DNA of 9,335 nt from DASSTJ01 sp035707965 (GCA_035707965.1 DASSTJ010000199.1:1-9335), one strand, 5' to 3'. Counted from the first letter of the stretch, positions 1 through 6,561 are shown. The notes: generated by a model not told the origin, from the sequence alone. Numbers and translations are program-made.

Positions 1-1
1 C

Positions 2-37
2 GCCACCGCCGAGAACCTCTGCGAGACCCTCGGCTGA
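2..37 (+). CDS. 3' end of an unidentified gene (partial)
   Basis: Only the last eleven codons and the TGA stop (35-37) lie in the window; the C-terminus reads ATAENLCETLG. I chose this frame because every codon ends in G or C, as in the neighbouring genes, and because its stop falls just before the stop of the convergent ABC exporter gene, leaving five bases between them. The other two forward frames stay open into the antisense of the exporter and look like shadows. The fragment is too short to assign a family, and no function is proposed. Confidence 0.5.
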   Translation, partial: ATAENLCETLG

Positions 38-42
38 GCGCA

Positions 43-2001
43 TTAGTCGACGCCGGCGGCCTGGCGCTCGAACTGGGTGCGATAGAGCTCGGCGTACAGA
101 CCGCCGCGGGCGAGCAGGTCGGCGTGCCGGCCGGTCTCGACGACCCGCCCATCGTCAAGCACGACGACGGTGTCGGCGTTGATGATCGTCGACAGCCGGT
201 GCGCGATCACGAGTGATGTGCGGCCGGCCAACGCATTCGCCAGTGCCGCCTGCACCGCCGCCTCGCTCTCGCTGTCGAGATGCGCGGTCGCCTCGTCCAG
301 GATGACGATCTCCGGTTCCTTCAGCAGCAGCCGGGCGATCGCGAGCCGCGCCTTCTCGCCGCCGGAGAGCCGGTAGCCGCGGTCCCCGACGACGGTGTCG
401 AGGCCCTCCGGCATGCCCGCGACGAGCCCGCCGATCTGCGCGGCGTCCAGCGCGGCGAGGATCTCCTCGTCGGTGGCGTCCGGGCGGGCGTAGCGCATGT
501 TCTCGCGGATCGTGTCGTGGAACAGGTGCGCGTCCTGGCTGACCACGCCGACCTCGGCGCGCAGCGAGTCGAGGGTGACGTCGCGGACGTCCACGCCGCC
601 GATCCGCACCGCGCCGTCCGACACGTCGTACAGCCGCGACACCAGGTGCGTGATCGTCGACTTGCCGGCGCCGGACGGCCCGACCAGCGCGACGAGCTGC
701 CCGGGCTCGGCGGTGAAGTCGACGTCGTGCAGCACCTCCTTGCCGGGGGCGTGGTCGGTACGGGCGATCGACTCCAGCGACGCCAGCGACACCTCGTCGG
801 CGGCGGGGTAGGCGAACTTCACGTGCTCGAACCGGATCGCGGGGGCGCCCCGCCGGGCCGCCGCGTCGCCGTTGGACTTGGCGAGGTCCGCCACGCCGGC
901 CTCGCGGGCGTCGGCCAGCGTCCGGGCGCCCTCGCGGTCGCGGATCAGCGGCTTGAGGTCGAGCACCTCGAAGACCCGGTCGAAGCTGACGAGCGCCGTC
1001 ATGACGTCCACCTGCACGTTCGACAGGGCCGTCAACGGACCGTAGAGACGACCCAGGAGCGCCGCCATCGCGACCAGGGCACCGAGGTCGAGGGCACCGC
1101 CGATGACGAACCAGCCGCCGGCACCGTAGACGAGCGCGGTCGCGAGCGAGGCCACGAGCGTCAGCGCGATGAAGAGCAGCCGCCCGTACATCGCCTGCGT
1201 CACGCCGATGTCGCGGACCCGCGCGGCGCGGTCGCTGAACCGCTGCGACTCCTCGGGCAGCCGACCGAAGATCTTGACGAGAAGGGCTCCGGAGACGTTG
1301 AAGCGCTCTGTCATCGTCTGGCCCATCTCGGCGTTGAGCACCATGGCCTCGCGGCTGATCGACGCGAGCCGGCGTCCGAGGATCCGGGCCGGGATCACGA
1401 ACAGCGGCAGCATGACCAGGGCGACCACGGTGATCTGCCACGACAGCAGCAGCATCGTGGTGAGGACCATCGCGAGCGTCACCACGTTGGAGACGACCGA
1501 GGACAACGTGGACGTGAACGCCTGCTGCGCACCGATGACGTCGCTGTTGAGCCGCGACACGAGCGCCCCCGTCTGGGTGCGCGTGAAGAACGCGATGGGC
1601 ATCTGCTGGACGTGGGTGAAGACCTTCGTGCGCAGCAGGTGGATGAGGCCCTCGCCGATGCGCGACGAGTAGTAGCGCTGCGCCAGGCTCAGGATCGCCT
1701 CGGCCACGGCCATGCCGGCGATCGCGAGGGACGTCCACACGACCACGTCGCGGTCATGGCCCCCGATGCCCTGGTTGATGATCCGCCGCACCAGCAGCGG
1801 TGGGGCCACGACCAGCCCGGCGTCGATGACGACCAGCACGAGGAAGGCGATGATCTGGCCCCGGAAGGGCCGCGCGAACTCGAGGATGCGGCGCGCCACG
1901 CCCGGGGTGAGCGGCTTCTCCGCCACCGAGGGGTCGCGGTGCATCGACCGCATCATCGACCGTCCGGCCGACCCCATGCCGCCGCCCATGCCCATCGACA
2001 T
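43..2001 (-). CDS. ABC exporter half-transporter, membrane domain fused to ATPase
   Basis: A 652-residue type IV (exporter-fold) ABC half-transporter, expected to dimerise in the cytoplasmic membrane and export an unknown substrate using ATP. A Met/Gly-rich leader (residues 1-20) precedes a membrane domain of about residues 45-340. The ATPase domain follows: Walker A GPSGAGKST (about 441-449), Q-loop Gln (about 489), signature LSGGE (about 546), Walker B ending ILDEAT with catalytic Glu (about 570), and H-loop His (about 601). All key residues are present. An insertion of about 25 residues between YPAADEVSLASLES and VLHDVDF, just before Walker A, is one I associate with an actinobacterial subfamily. 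I chose the ATG at 2001 over the upstream GTG at 2010 because that GTG lies inside the ribosome site. It follows the hydratase gene by 75 bp on the same strand. The substrate cannot be inferred; lipid or drug export are both possible. Confidence 0.95.
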   Translation of the reverse strand: MSMGMGGGMGSAGRSMMRSMHRDPSVAEKPLTPGVARRILEFARPFRGQIIAFLVLVVIDAGLVVAPPLLVRRIINQGIGGHDRDVVVWTSLAIAGMAVAEAILSLAQRYYSSRIGEGLIHLLRTKVFTHVQQMPIAFFTRTQTGALVSRLNSDVIGAQQAFTSTLSSVVSNVVTLAMVLTTMLLLSWQITVVALVMLPLFVIPARILGRRLASISREAMVLNAEMGQTMTERFNVSGALLVKIFGRLPEESQRFSDRAARVRDIGVTQAMYGRLLFIALTLVASLATALVYGAGGWFVIGGALDLGALVAMAALLGRLYGPLTALSNVQVDVMTALVSFDRVFEVLDLKPLIRDREGARTLADAREAGVADLAKSNGDAAARRGAPAIRFEHVKFAYPAADEVSLASLESIARTDHAPGKEVLHDVDFTAEPGQLVALVGPSGAGKSTITHLVSRLYDVSDGAVRIGGVDVRDVTLDSLRAEVGVVSQDAHLFHDTIRENMRYARPDATDEEILAALDAAQIGGLVAGMPEGLDTVVGDRGYRLSGGEKARLAIARLLLKEPEIVILDEATAHLDSESEAAVQAALANALAGRTSLVIAHRLSTIINADTVVVLDDGRVVETGRHADLLARGGLYAELYRTQFERQAAGVD

Positions 2002-2007
2002 GCGCAC

Positions 2008-2016
2008 CACCTCCTT
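2008..2016 (-). promoter_or_regulatory. Strong ribosome binding site of the ABC exporter gene
   Basis: On the minus strand the sequence AAGGAGGTG is a near-perfect complement of the 16S rRNA 3' end. AAGGAGG ends 8 nt before the ATG at 2001. The in-frame GTG at 2010-2008 is part of this site and so is unlikely to be the start. This fixes the protein at 652 residues rather than 655. Confidence 0.85.
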
Positions 2017-2067
2017 ATCGCCAGCAGAGCAACGTCCGACCGAGACGCCTGCTTCCCGCCCGGCCGG

Positions 2068-2112
2068 CTGCAGGCCTCAGCCCTCCGCGAACGCGGAGGC
2101 GAGCGCCTGCAG
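2068..2112 (-). terminator. Nested hairpin over the hydratase stop codon
   Basis: Two nested inverted repeats span the 3' end of the hydratase gene. The outer arms are CTGCAGGC (2068-2075) and GCCTGCAG (2105-2112). The inner arms are CCTCCGCG (2082-2089) and CGCGGAGG (2092-2099), with almost no loop. The stop codon (2079-2077) lies between the two levels. No T-run follows, so this is at best a U-less terminator or an RNA-stabilising structure between the hydratase and the exporter gene. Confidence 0.4.
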
Positions 2113-2952
2113 GCGTCGTCTCTGCGCCTGACGCTCCCGAGCGTGCTGGTCCGCTGCCGGAAGGTCACCGGCCCCCAGCAGGAGCCGCTTCGTCTCCCGC
2201 ACGGCCTCGGCGTCCGCCGACGTCAGCGCGACGACGAGGTCCTCCACGGTCGCGCTCAGCGCGGTCCCCGGGACCATCAGCTGCGCGAGCCCGACGTCCA
2301 CAGCCTCCTGGGCGCCGACGGACCGCCCGGTCACGCAGATCTCCAGCGCCCGCGCGAACCCCACGGCCCGAACCAGCGGACCGGTGCCGGTGAGGTCGGG
2401 CACGAGGCCGAGGGACGTCTCCCGCATCGCCAGCTGGGCGTCGTCCGCCACGATGCGCAGGTCGCACGCCAGGGCCAGCTGGAAGCCGGCGCCGATGGCG
2501 TGACCCTGGATGCCGGCGACGCTGATGATCTCCGGTCGGGACCACCACGTGAACGCGCGTTGGTACTCGGCGATCTGCCGGTCGACCGCGTCGGCGTGCA
2601 TACCCGCCAGGTCGACGAGAGTGGGCTCCCCGCTGAGCCCTTGCGGCGAGAGCATCGCCCGGTCGAGCCCGGCACTGAAGGACCGACCGGCGCCGCGCAG
2701 CACGACGACCCGGACCTCGGGTGGCAGGCTCTCGCCGATGGCCGCGAGGGCCGCCCAGGTCGCCGGAGTCTGGGCGTTGCGGGCCTCGGGCCGGTTCAGC
2801 GTCACCGTCACCACGGGGCCGGAGCGCTGCACTGCCACCCGTCCCCGATCCAGCACCTCGGGAGGCACGCCCAGAGAGTCCGGGAGCGCCTCGGGAGCGG
2901 GGAGCCGGTCGGACGACGCGTGGTCGGGAGACGTGGTGCCGGACGTGGTCAT
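2077..2952 (-). CDS. Enoyl-CoA hydratase/isomerase (crotonase) family protein
   Basis: A 291-residue crotonase-fold protein, cytoplasmic, expected to act on a CoA thioester. The core starts near residue 36 after a Pro/Ser-rich extension. Oxyanion-hole segments are visible as SFSAGLD (91-97) and GIQGHAIGAG (147-156), followed by the family block LACDLRIVADDAQLAMRE. By alignment from memory with rat mitochondrial enoyl-CoA hydratase, the second catalytic Glu (Glu164) is kept as Glu178, but the first (Glu144) is replaced by Gln158, and Asp186 follows the conserved Pro. Classical hydration may therefore be impaired; isomerase or another crotonase reaction is possible. The start has no clear ribosome site; a TAGCCT -10-like motif lies six bases before the ATG, so the message could be leaderless. 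It lies downstream of the helix-turn-helix gene, in a neighbourhood resembling M. tuberculosis echA12. Confidence 0.9.
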   Translation of the reverse strand: MTTSGTTSPDHASSDRLPAPEALPDSLGVPPEVLDRGRVAVQRSGPVVTVTLNRPEARNAQTPATWAALAAIGESLPPEVRVVVLRGAGRSFSAGLDRAMLSPQGLSGEPTLVDLAGMHADAVDRQIAEYQRAFTWWSRPEIISVAGIQGHAIGAGFQLALACDLRIVADDAQLAMRETSLGLVPDLTGTGPLVRAVGFARALEICVTGRSVGAQEAVDVGLAQLMVPGTALSATVEDLVVALTSADAEAVRETKRLLLGAGDLPAADQHARERQAQRRRLQALASAFAEG

Positions 2953-2972
2953 GGGCGCAGGCTAGTGCGCCC
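2953..2972. promoter_or_regulatory. Palindrome touching the hydratase start codon
   Basis: GGGCGCA (2953-2959) and TGCGCCC (2966-2972) form perfect 7-bp arms around a 6-base spacer. The repeat ends exactly at the ATG (2952-2950) and covers the TAGCCT -10-like motif of a possible leaderless promoter. It could be an operator, for example for the neighbouring helix-turn-helix protein, or a hairpin masking the start. Both uses are inference. Confidence 0.4.
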
Positions 2973-3063
2973 AGGTGACAGCCCCGGCCACGGCGCACCA
3001 GGGTCGGACGCGCCCTCACACGTCCTCCATGGTCCCCCCTCGGCGCCGGTCCGGGGTGGTGGT

Positions 3064-3282
3064 TCAGCGGGCCGGCGTCCTGCGGCGTCGCGTCGCACCC
3101 CCGCGCGAGCGGAGCGGCTGGTCGCTCTCGCTGAGCAGCCGGTGCACGAACCCGTACGAACGGCCGAGCTCCGCGGCGATGTCCCTGATGCTCTTGCCGT
3201 TGGCGTAGTCGGACATCACCTTGCTCGAGACCTTCTCCCGCTCCGAACCGGTGACCCGCACGCCCTTCTTGAGAACTGTCAC
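3064..3282 (-). CDS. Small helix-turn-helix DNA-binding protein
   Basis: A 72-residue basic protein starting VTVLKKGVRVTG. A helix-turn-helix is clear at about residues 29-50, with KSIRDIAAELGRSYGFVHRL as the two helices, and the C-terminus RSRGGATRRRRTPAR is strongly basic. This matches a widespread actinobacterial family of tiny helix-turn-helix proteins, which I remember as including Rv1473A of M. tuberculosis. Its regulatory target is not known to me. I chose the GTG at 3282 because GGAGG sits five bases upstream (3292-3288); an upstream ATG at 3336 would add 18 residues unlike the family. The gene lies 90 bp after the ABC-F gene and 111 bp before the hydratase gene on the same strand, so it may regulate either. 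Confidence 0.85.
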   Translation of the reverse strand: MTVLKKGVRVTGSEREKVSSKVMSDYANGKSIRDIAAELGRSYGFVHRLLSESDQPLRSRGGATRRRRTPAR

Positions 3283-3322
3283 GGAACCCTCCCTCGTGGT
3301 CCGTCCATCGTGGGGCCCCGGG

Positions 3323-3362
3323 CGCACTCTCGCCACTCGAAGATCGTCCCCGGGCGAGTGCG
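3323..3362 (-). terminator. Hairpin downstream of the ABC-F gene
   Basis: CGCACTCTCGCC (3323-3334) pairs with GGCGAGTGCG (3353-3362) to give ten base pairs with a two-base CT bulge and an 18-base loop. It begins about ten bases after the ABC-F stop, before the helix-turn-helix gene. No T-run follows on the minus strand. It may be a weak terminator or an attenuator that lowers expression of the helix-turn-helix gene relative to the ABC-F gene. Confidence 0.4.
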
Positions 3363-3372
3363 GGGACGTGCG

Positions 3373-4971
3373 TCAGGCGAGCGACACGAGGTCCGCGTAC
3401 GAGTCGCTCCAGAGGTCTTCGTCCCCGTCCGGCAGGAGCAGCACCCGCTCCGGCTCGAGCGCCTGCACGGCACCCTCGTCGTGCGTCACCAGCACGACCG
3501 CGCCCCGGTAGGTGCGCAGCGCGCCGAGCACCTCGTCCCGGCTCGCCGGGTCCAGGTTGTTCGTGGGCTCGTCGAGCAGCAGGACGTTCGCGCTGGAGAC
3601 GACCAGGGTGGCGAGCGCGAGCCTCGTCTTCTCGCCGCCGCTGAGCACCCTCACCGGCTTCTGGGCGTCGTCGCCGGAGAAGAGGAAGGAGCCGAGCACC
3701 TTGCGCACGTCCGTGTCGCCCAGGTCCGGTGCCGCGGTCCGCATGTTCTCCAGGACGGTGCGGTCCGTGTCGAGCGTCTCGTGCTCCTGGGCGTAGTAGC
3801 CGAGCTTGAGGCCGTGACCTGGTTCGACCGCGCCGGTGTCCGGCTCGTCCACGCCGGCGAGCATGCGCAGCAGCGTCGTCTTGCCGGCTCCGTTGAGGCC
3901 CAGGACGACGACCTTCGAGCCGCGGTCGATCGCGAGGTCGACGTCGGTGAAGACCTCCAGCGACCCGTAGGACCGTGACAGCCCGTTCGCGGTCAGCGGC
4001 GTACGGCCGCAGGGTGCCGGCTCCGGGAAGCGCAGCTTGGCCACCTTGTCCGTGACGCGCTGCTCCTCGAGACCGGCCAGGAGCCGCTCGGCACGGCGCG
4101 CCATGTTCTGCGCCGCGACCGCCTTGGTTGCCTTGGCTCGCATCTTGTCGGCCTGCGACAGCAGCGTCGCCGCCTTCTTCTCGGCGTTGGCCCGTTCACG
4201 CCGCCGACGGCGCTCGTCGGTCTCGCGCTGGGTGAGGTACGCCTTCCAGCCGACGTTGTAGACGTCCAGCTCCGCCCGGTTCGCGTCGAGGTGGAAGACC
4301 CGGTTCACGACCACCTCGAGGAGGTTCACGTCGTGGCTGATGATGATCAGGCCGCCGGAGTACGTCTTCAGGTGGTCGCGCAGCCAGACGATCGAGTCGG
4401 CGTCCAGGTGGTTCGTCGGCTCGTCGAGCAGCAGGGTCCGAGCGCCGCTGAAGAGGATGCGTGCGAGCTCGACCCGTCGCCGCTGCCCGCCGGACAGGGT
4501 GCGGAGCGGTTGCTCCAGCACCCGGTCGGGCAGACCCAGGCTGCTCGCCATGCTGGCCGCCTCGCTCTCGGCCGCGTAGCCACCGCGTGCCGTGAACTCC
4601 GCCTCCAGCCGCCCGTAGCGCTCCATCGCCCGCTCGCGAGTGTCGTCGTCCGCGCTCGCCATGGCGCCCTCGGTCTCCCGCATCCGACGCAGGACCTCGT
4701 CGAGGCCCCGGGCCGACAGGATGCGGTCCCGCGCCAGCACCTCGAGGTCACCCGTGCGCGGGTCCTGCGGAAGGTAGCCGACGTCGCCGGACGACGTGAC
4801 GCTGCCGGACGCCGGCTGCCCCTCCCCCGCCAGCACCTTCGTCAGCGTCGTCTTGCCGGCACCGTTCCGGCCCACGAGCCCCACCCGGTCGCCGTCGCCG
4901 ACGCGGAACGTCGCCCGCTCGATCAGGACGCGGGCGCCGGCGCGCAGCTCGACATCGGTCGCGGTGATCAC
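3373..4971 (-). CDS. ABC-F family ribosome-associated ATPase
   Basis: A 532-residue protein with two ATPase domains and no membrane segments, as expected of ABC-F proteins, which act on the ribosome rather than in transport. Domain 1 has Walker A GRNGAGKT (34-41), signature LSGGQ (159-163) and Walker B LLLDEPTNHLD with Glu184. A charged Arg/Lys/Glu-rich interdomain linker covers about 245-315. Domain 2 has Walker A GLNGAGKT (358-365), signature LSGGE (443-447) and LLLDEPTNNLD with Glu468. The GTG at 4971 was chosen because it opens the domain (ITATDVELRAG) and GAGGTG lies eight bases upstream; the frame stays open far upstream but that part is antisense to the zinc peptidase. I remember the mycobacterial relative Rv1473 being linked to macrolide resistance; whether this protein gives resistance or has a housekeeping role cannot be told here. 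Confidence 0.95.
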   Translation of the reverse strand: MITATDVELRAGARVLIERATFRVGDGDRVGLVGRNGAGKTTLTKVLAGEGQPASGSVTSSGDVGYLPQDPRTGDLEVLARDRILSARGLDEVLRRMRETEGAMASADDDTRERAMERYGRLEAEFTARGGYAAESEAASMASSLGLPDRVLEQPLRTLSGGQRRRVELARILFSGARTLLLDEPTNHLDADSIVWLRDHLKTYSGGLIIISHDVNLLEVVVNRVFHLDANRAELDVYNVGWKAYLTQRETDERRRRRERANAEKKAATLLSQADKMRAKATKAVAAQNMARRAERLLAGLEEQRVTDKVAKLRFPEPAPCGRTPLTANGLSRSYGSLEVFTDVDLAIDRGSKVVVLGLNGAGKTTLLRMLAGVDEPDTGAVEPGHGLKLGYYAQEHETLDTDRTVLENMRTAAPDLGDTDVRKVLGSFLFSGDDAQKPVRVLSGGEKTRLALATLVVSSANVLLLDEPTNNLDPASRDEVLGALRTYRGAVVLVTHDEGAVQALEPERVLLLPDGDEDLWSDSYADLVSLA

Positions 4972-5042
4972 GCGGAACGCACCTCGAAGTGTTGTGGGAC
5001 GGACGCGGCAGGGACGGCGGAACGGTCGGGGGTCACGCTCAC
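4968..5042 (-). other. Possible leader-peptide ORF before the ABC-F gene
   Basis: A 24-codon ORF (GTG at 5042, peptide starting MSVTPDRSAV) ends in a TGA that shares bases with the ABC-F start, as GTGA. Short leader ORFs control several antibiotic-resistance ABC-F genes by ribosome stalling, which makes it worth recording. Against it, no good ribosome site precedes the GTG and no clear alternative hairpins are seen. It may be chance. Confidence 0.2.
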
Positions 5043-5071
5043 CGTCAGGGCGTCTGGCCAGGCACGACTCC

Positions 5072-5077
5072 AGTTTA
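5072..5077 (-). promoter_or_regulatory. -10-like hexamer for the ABC-F gene
   Basis: TAAACT on the minus strand fits the TANNNT consensus and is an A/T-rich spot in very GC-rich DNA. It lies about 100 bases upstream of the ABC-F start, in the gap shared with the divergent zinc peptidase gene. No convincing -35 element is seen at the proper distance. It would give a leader of about 90 bases. Confidence 0.25.
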
Positions 5078-5145
5078 CGGGGCATCATCGCCGGAGGACG
5101 ACGCAGATCCGGCCGCAGCGCGCGCCGGCCGACACCGGAGGCAGC

Positions 5146-6042
5146 GTGAGCTTCAACGAGAACGCTCGGCTCGACACCAGTCAGGTGCAGCGCGGCGGGG
5201 GCGGGCTCGGCGGTGGTTTCGGCAAGATCGGCGGGGGTATCGGGGGCATCCTCCTGCTGCTGGTCGGCGCCTACTTCGGCGTCGACCTGAGCGGCCTCAC
5301 GGCGGGCGATCCCGGGTCGTCGGTGACGACTCCTGGCCAGCAGAGCGACCTGGCCAAGGAGTGCCAGACCGGAGCCGACGCCAACCAGCGAGCCGACTGC
5401 CGCGTCGTCGGCACGGTGAACAGCGTGCAGGACTTCTGGCTCGACGCGCTCCCCCAGCAGGCCGACGTCGAGTACCGCAGGGCGAGCACCGTCATCTACA
5501 CCGACCGCACCCAGTCGGCGTGCGGCCCGGCGTCCAACGCTGTCGGACCGTTCTACTGCCCGACGGACGGCAAGGTGTACATCGACCCGAGCTTCTTCGA
5601 CGAGCTGACCACGAGGTTCGGGGCGGACGACGGTGCGCTGGCGCAGGAGTACGTCGTCGCCCACGAGTACGGGCACCACGTGCAGGACCTCCTCGGGGTG
5701 CTCGGTGCGGCCCAGCAGGACCCGCAAGGCGCCGAGTCGGGCTCGGTGCGCGTCGAGCTGATGGCCGACTGCCTGGCGGGGGTCTGGGCCAACCACGCGG
5801 CGAGCACCCAGGACGCCTCCGGCCAGACCTACCTGAAGCCGTTGACGCAGAACGACATCCGGTCAGCGCTGTCGGCCGCGGCCGCTGTCGGCGACGACCA
5901 CATCCAGCAGCAGGCACAGGGCCGCGTGAACCAGGAGACGTGGACCCACGGCTCGTCCGCCGAGCGCCAGCGGTGGTTCACCCGCGGCTACCAGTCAGGC
6001 GACCTCAACCAGTGCGACACGCTGCACGCGTCGTCGCTGTAA
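5146..6042 (+). CDS. Membrane-anchored neutral zinc metallopeptidase (YpfJ type)
   Basis: A 298-residue protein of the putative neutral zinc metallopeptidase family (Pfam Zn_peptidase). The zinc site is HEYGH (173-177), with Glu174 as the catalytic base, and Glu204 in VELMADCLAG is the likely third ligand. A Gly-rich stretch (17-34) runs into one hydrophobic segment (about 31-45), so the protein is probably anchored with its catalytic domain outside. Cysteine pairs at 73/85 and 126/138 could form disulfides there. The GTG at 5146 was chosen because GGAGG lies four bases upstream and SFNENARLDTSQVQ is the usual start of this family as I remember it. An in-frame extension to 4291 is antisense to the ABC-F gene. 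It is divergent from the ABC-F gene, with 174 bp between. The natural substrate is unknown. Confidence 0.93.
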   Translation: MSFNENARLDTSQVQRGGGGLGGGFGKIGGGIGGILLLLVGAYFGVDLSGLTAGDPGSSVTTPGQQSDLAKECQTGADANQRADCRVVGTVNSVQDFWLDALPQQADVEYRRASTVIYTDRTQSACGPASNAVGPFYCPTDGKVYIDPSFFDELTTRFGADDGALAQEYVVAHEYGHHVQDLLGVLGAAQQDPQGAESGSVRVELMADCLAGVWANHAASTQDASGQTYLKPLTQNDIRSALSAAAAVGDDHIQQQAQGRVNQETWTHGSSAERQRWFTRGYQSGDLNQCDTLHASSL

Positions 6043-6046
6043 CCGC

Positions 6047-6102
6047 TCGGTGATGCGATCTGGCGGGCCGCGCCGGCGCGGCGCGCCAGATCGCATCACT
6101 GA
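6047..6102. terminator. Long hairpin after the zinc peptidase gene
   Basis: Perfect 16-base arms GTGATGCGATCTGGCG (6050-6065) and CGCCAGATCGCATCAC (6084-6099) enclose a further 6-bp stem (6067-6072 with 6077-6082) closed by CCGG, after a single G/G mismatch. Three more outer pairs, one of them G/T, extend it to 6047-6102. It starts five bases after the stop codon. No T-run follows, but GC-rich actinobacterial terminators often lack one. A mobile REP-like palindrome is the alternative. Confidence 0.65.
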
Positions 6103-6154
6103 AGTCCGGGCCGATGTATCAGGGCCCGACCTGCACGCTCTGCTGAGGCGAAGG

Positions 6155-6170
6155 GACGGCGTGCGCCGTC
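6155..6170. promoter_or_regulatory. Palindrome upstream of the first small ORF
   Basis: GACGGCG (6155-6161) and CGCCGTC (6164-6170) form perfect 7-bp arms around TG. The site ends 26 bases before the ATG at 6197 and could be an operator or a small hairpin in the leader. No clear -10/-35 pair was found in 6103-6196. Confidence 0.3.
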
Positions 6171-6196
6171 GACTCGCTGATGAGAGGGGCTGCCCC

Positions 6197-6559
6197 ATGG
6201 CCGCCGACCTGCTGGACCGGAACGCCACCGAGGGCGAGTCTCTGCGCCTGCACCGGCGCACGCGCGTGCTGCGCGTCTTCGCGGCCCGGAACAGGTCCGG
6301 CGCCTGGGCGTACCTCGACGAGGTCGGGTGGCGCAAGGTCAGCGCGCCGACCCCCGCAGCGGCGCGTGACCTGCTGTCGGCGCTGTGCCAGGCCCGACTG
6401 TCGGGTGACGCGGTCACCGTGGCGCTCAGCGGAACGGGCGTCGTGGCAGTCGCGGACGACGGGAGCAACGGCCGCGTGTCGCTCCTGCCCGCTCCGCGGT
6501 TCACGGGTCTCACCCGGCAGCACCACCGTCGTCCGACGACCCTGCTGCGGCGGGCCTGA
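6197..6559 (+). CDS. Small uncharacterised protein, first of a related pair
   Basis: A 120-residue protein I do not recognise. Residues 21-90 can be read as a compact domain: two strands with AWAYLDEVGWRKV, a helix around AAARDLLSALCQARL, then two strands with DAVTVALSGTGVVAV. The Arg/His-rich tail (about 101-120) is strongly basic. No signal peptide, membrane segment or known catalytic motif is seen. The ATG at 6197 was chosen because a GA-rich site (GAGAGGGG) lies seven bases upstream; the longer frame from 6050 would translate the hairpin. Its stop is two bases before the next ATG, so the two genes are very probably co-transcribed and translationally coupled. The shared domain and the protease genes beyond suggest a partner or regulator role, which is inference only. 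Confidence 0.75.
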   Translation: MAADLLDRNATEGESLRLHRRTRVLRVFAARNRSGAWAYLDEVGWRKVSAPTPAAARDLLSALCQARLSGDAVTVALSGTGVVAVADDGSNGRVSLLPAPRFTGLTRQHHRRPTTLLRRA

Positions 6560-6561
6560 GC

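Noticed and set aside
155..1738. A 527-codon minus-strand ORF within the exporter gene
   Set aside because: It is an alternate frame of the exporter gene with Arg/Pro/Ala-rich sequence, while the exporter frame has all ABC motifs.
3283..3336. 18-residue N-terminal extension of the helix-turn-helix protein
   Set aside because: It covers the ribosome site GGAGG at 3292-3288 and adds residues unlike the family start.
280..3978. A 1232-codon plus-strand ORF
   Set aside because: It is antisense to the ABC exporter, hydratase, helix-turn-helix and ABC-F genes. Its protein is Arg/His/Gly-rich with no recognisable domain, as expected for a shadow frame in GC-rich DNA.
4291..5145. Upstream extension of the zinc peptidase frame
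   Set aside because: The extension is antisense to the ABC-F gene. The GTG at 5146 has a proper ribosome site and the typical family N-terminus.
4972..5796. Upstream extension of the ABC-F frame on the minus strand
   Set aside because: These 275 codons are antisense to the zinc peptidase. The ABC-F domain starts exactly at the GTG at 4971, which has a ribosome site.
6047..6102. Possible tRNA or CRISPR repeat at the hairpin
   Set aside because: It is a single simple stem with no cloverleaf, no T-loop sequence and no further spaced copies in the window.
6050..6196. Longer start for the first small ORF
   Set aside because: Its first codons are the arms of the long hairpin, and a ribosome site supports the ATG at 6197.
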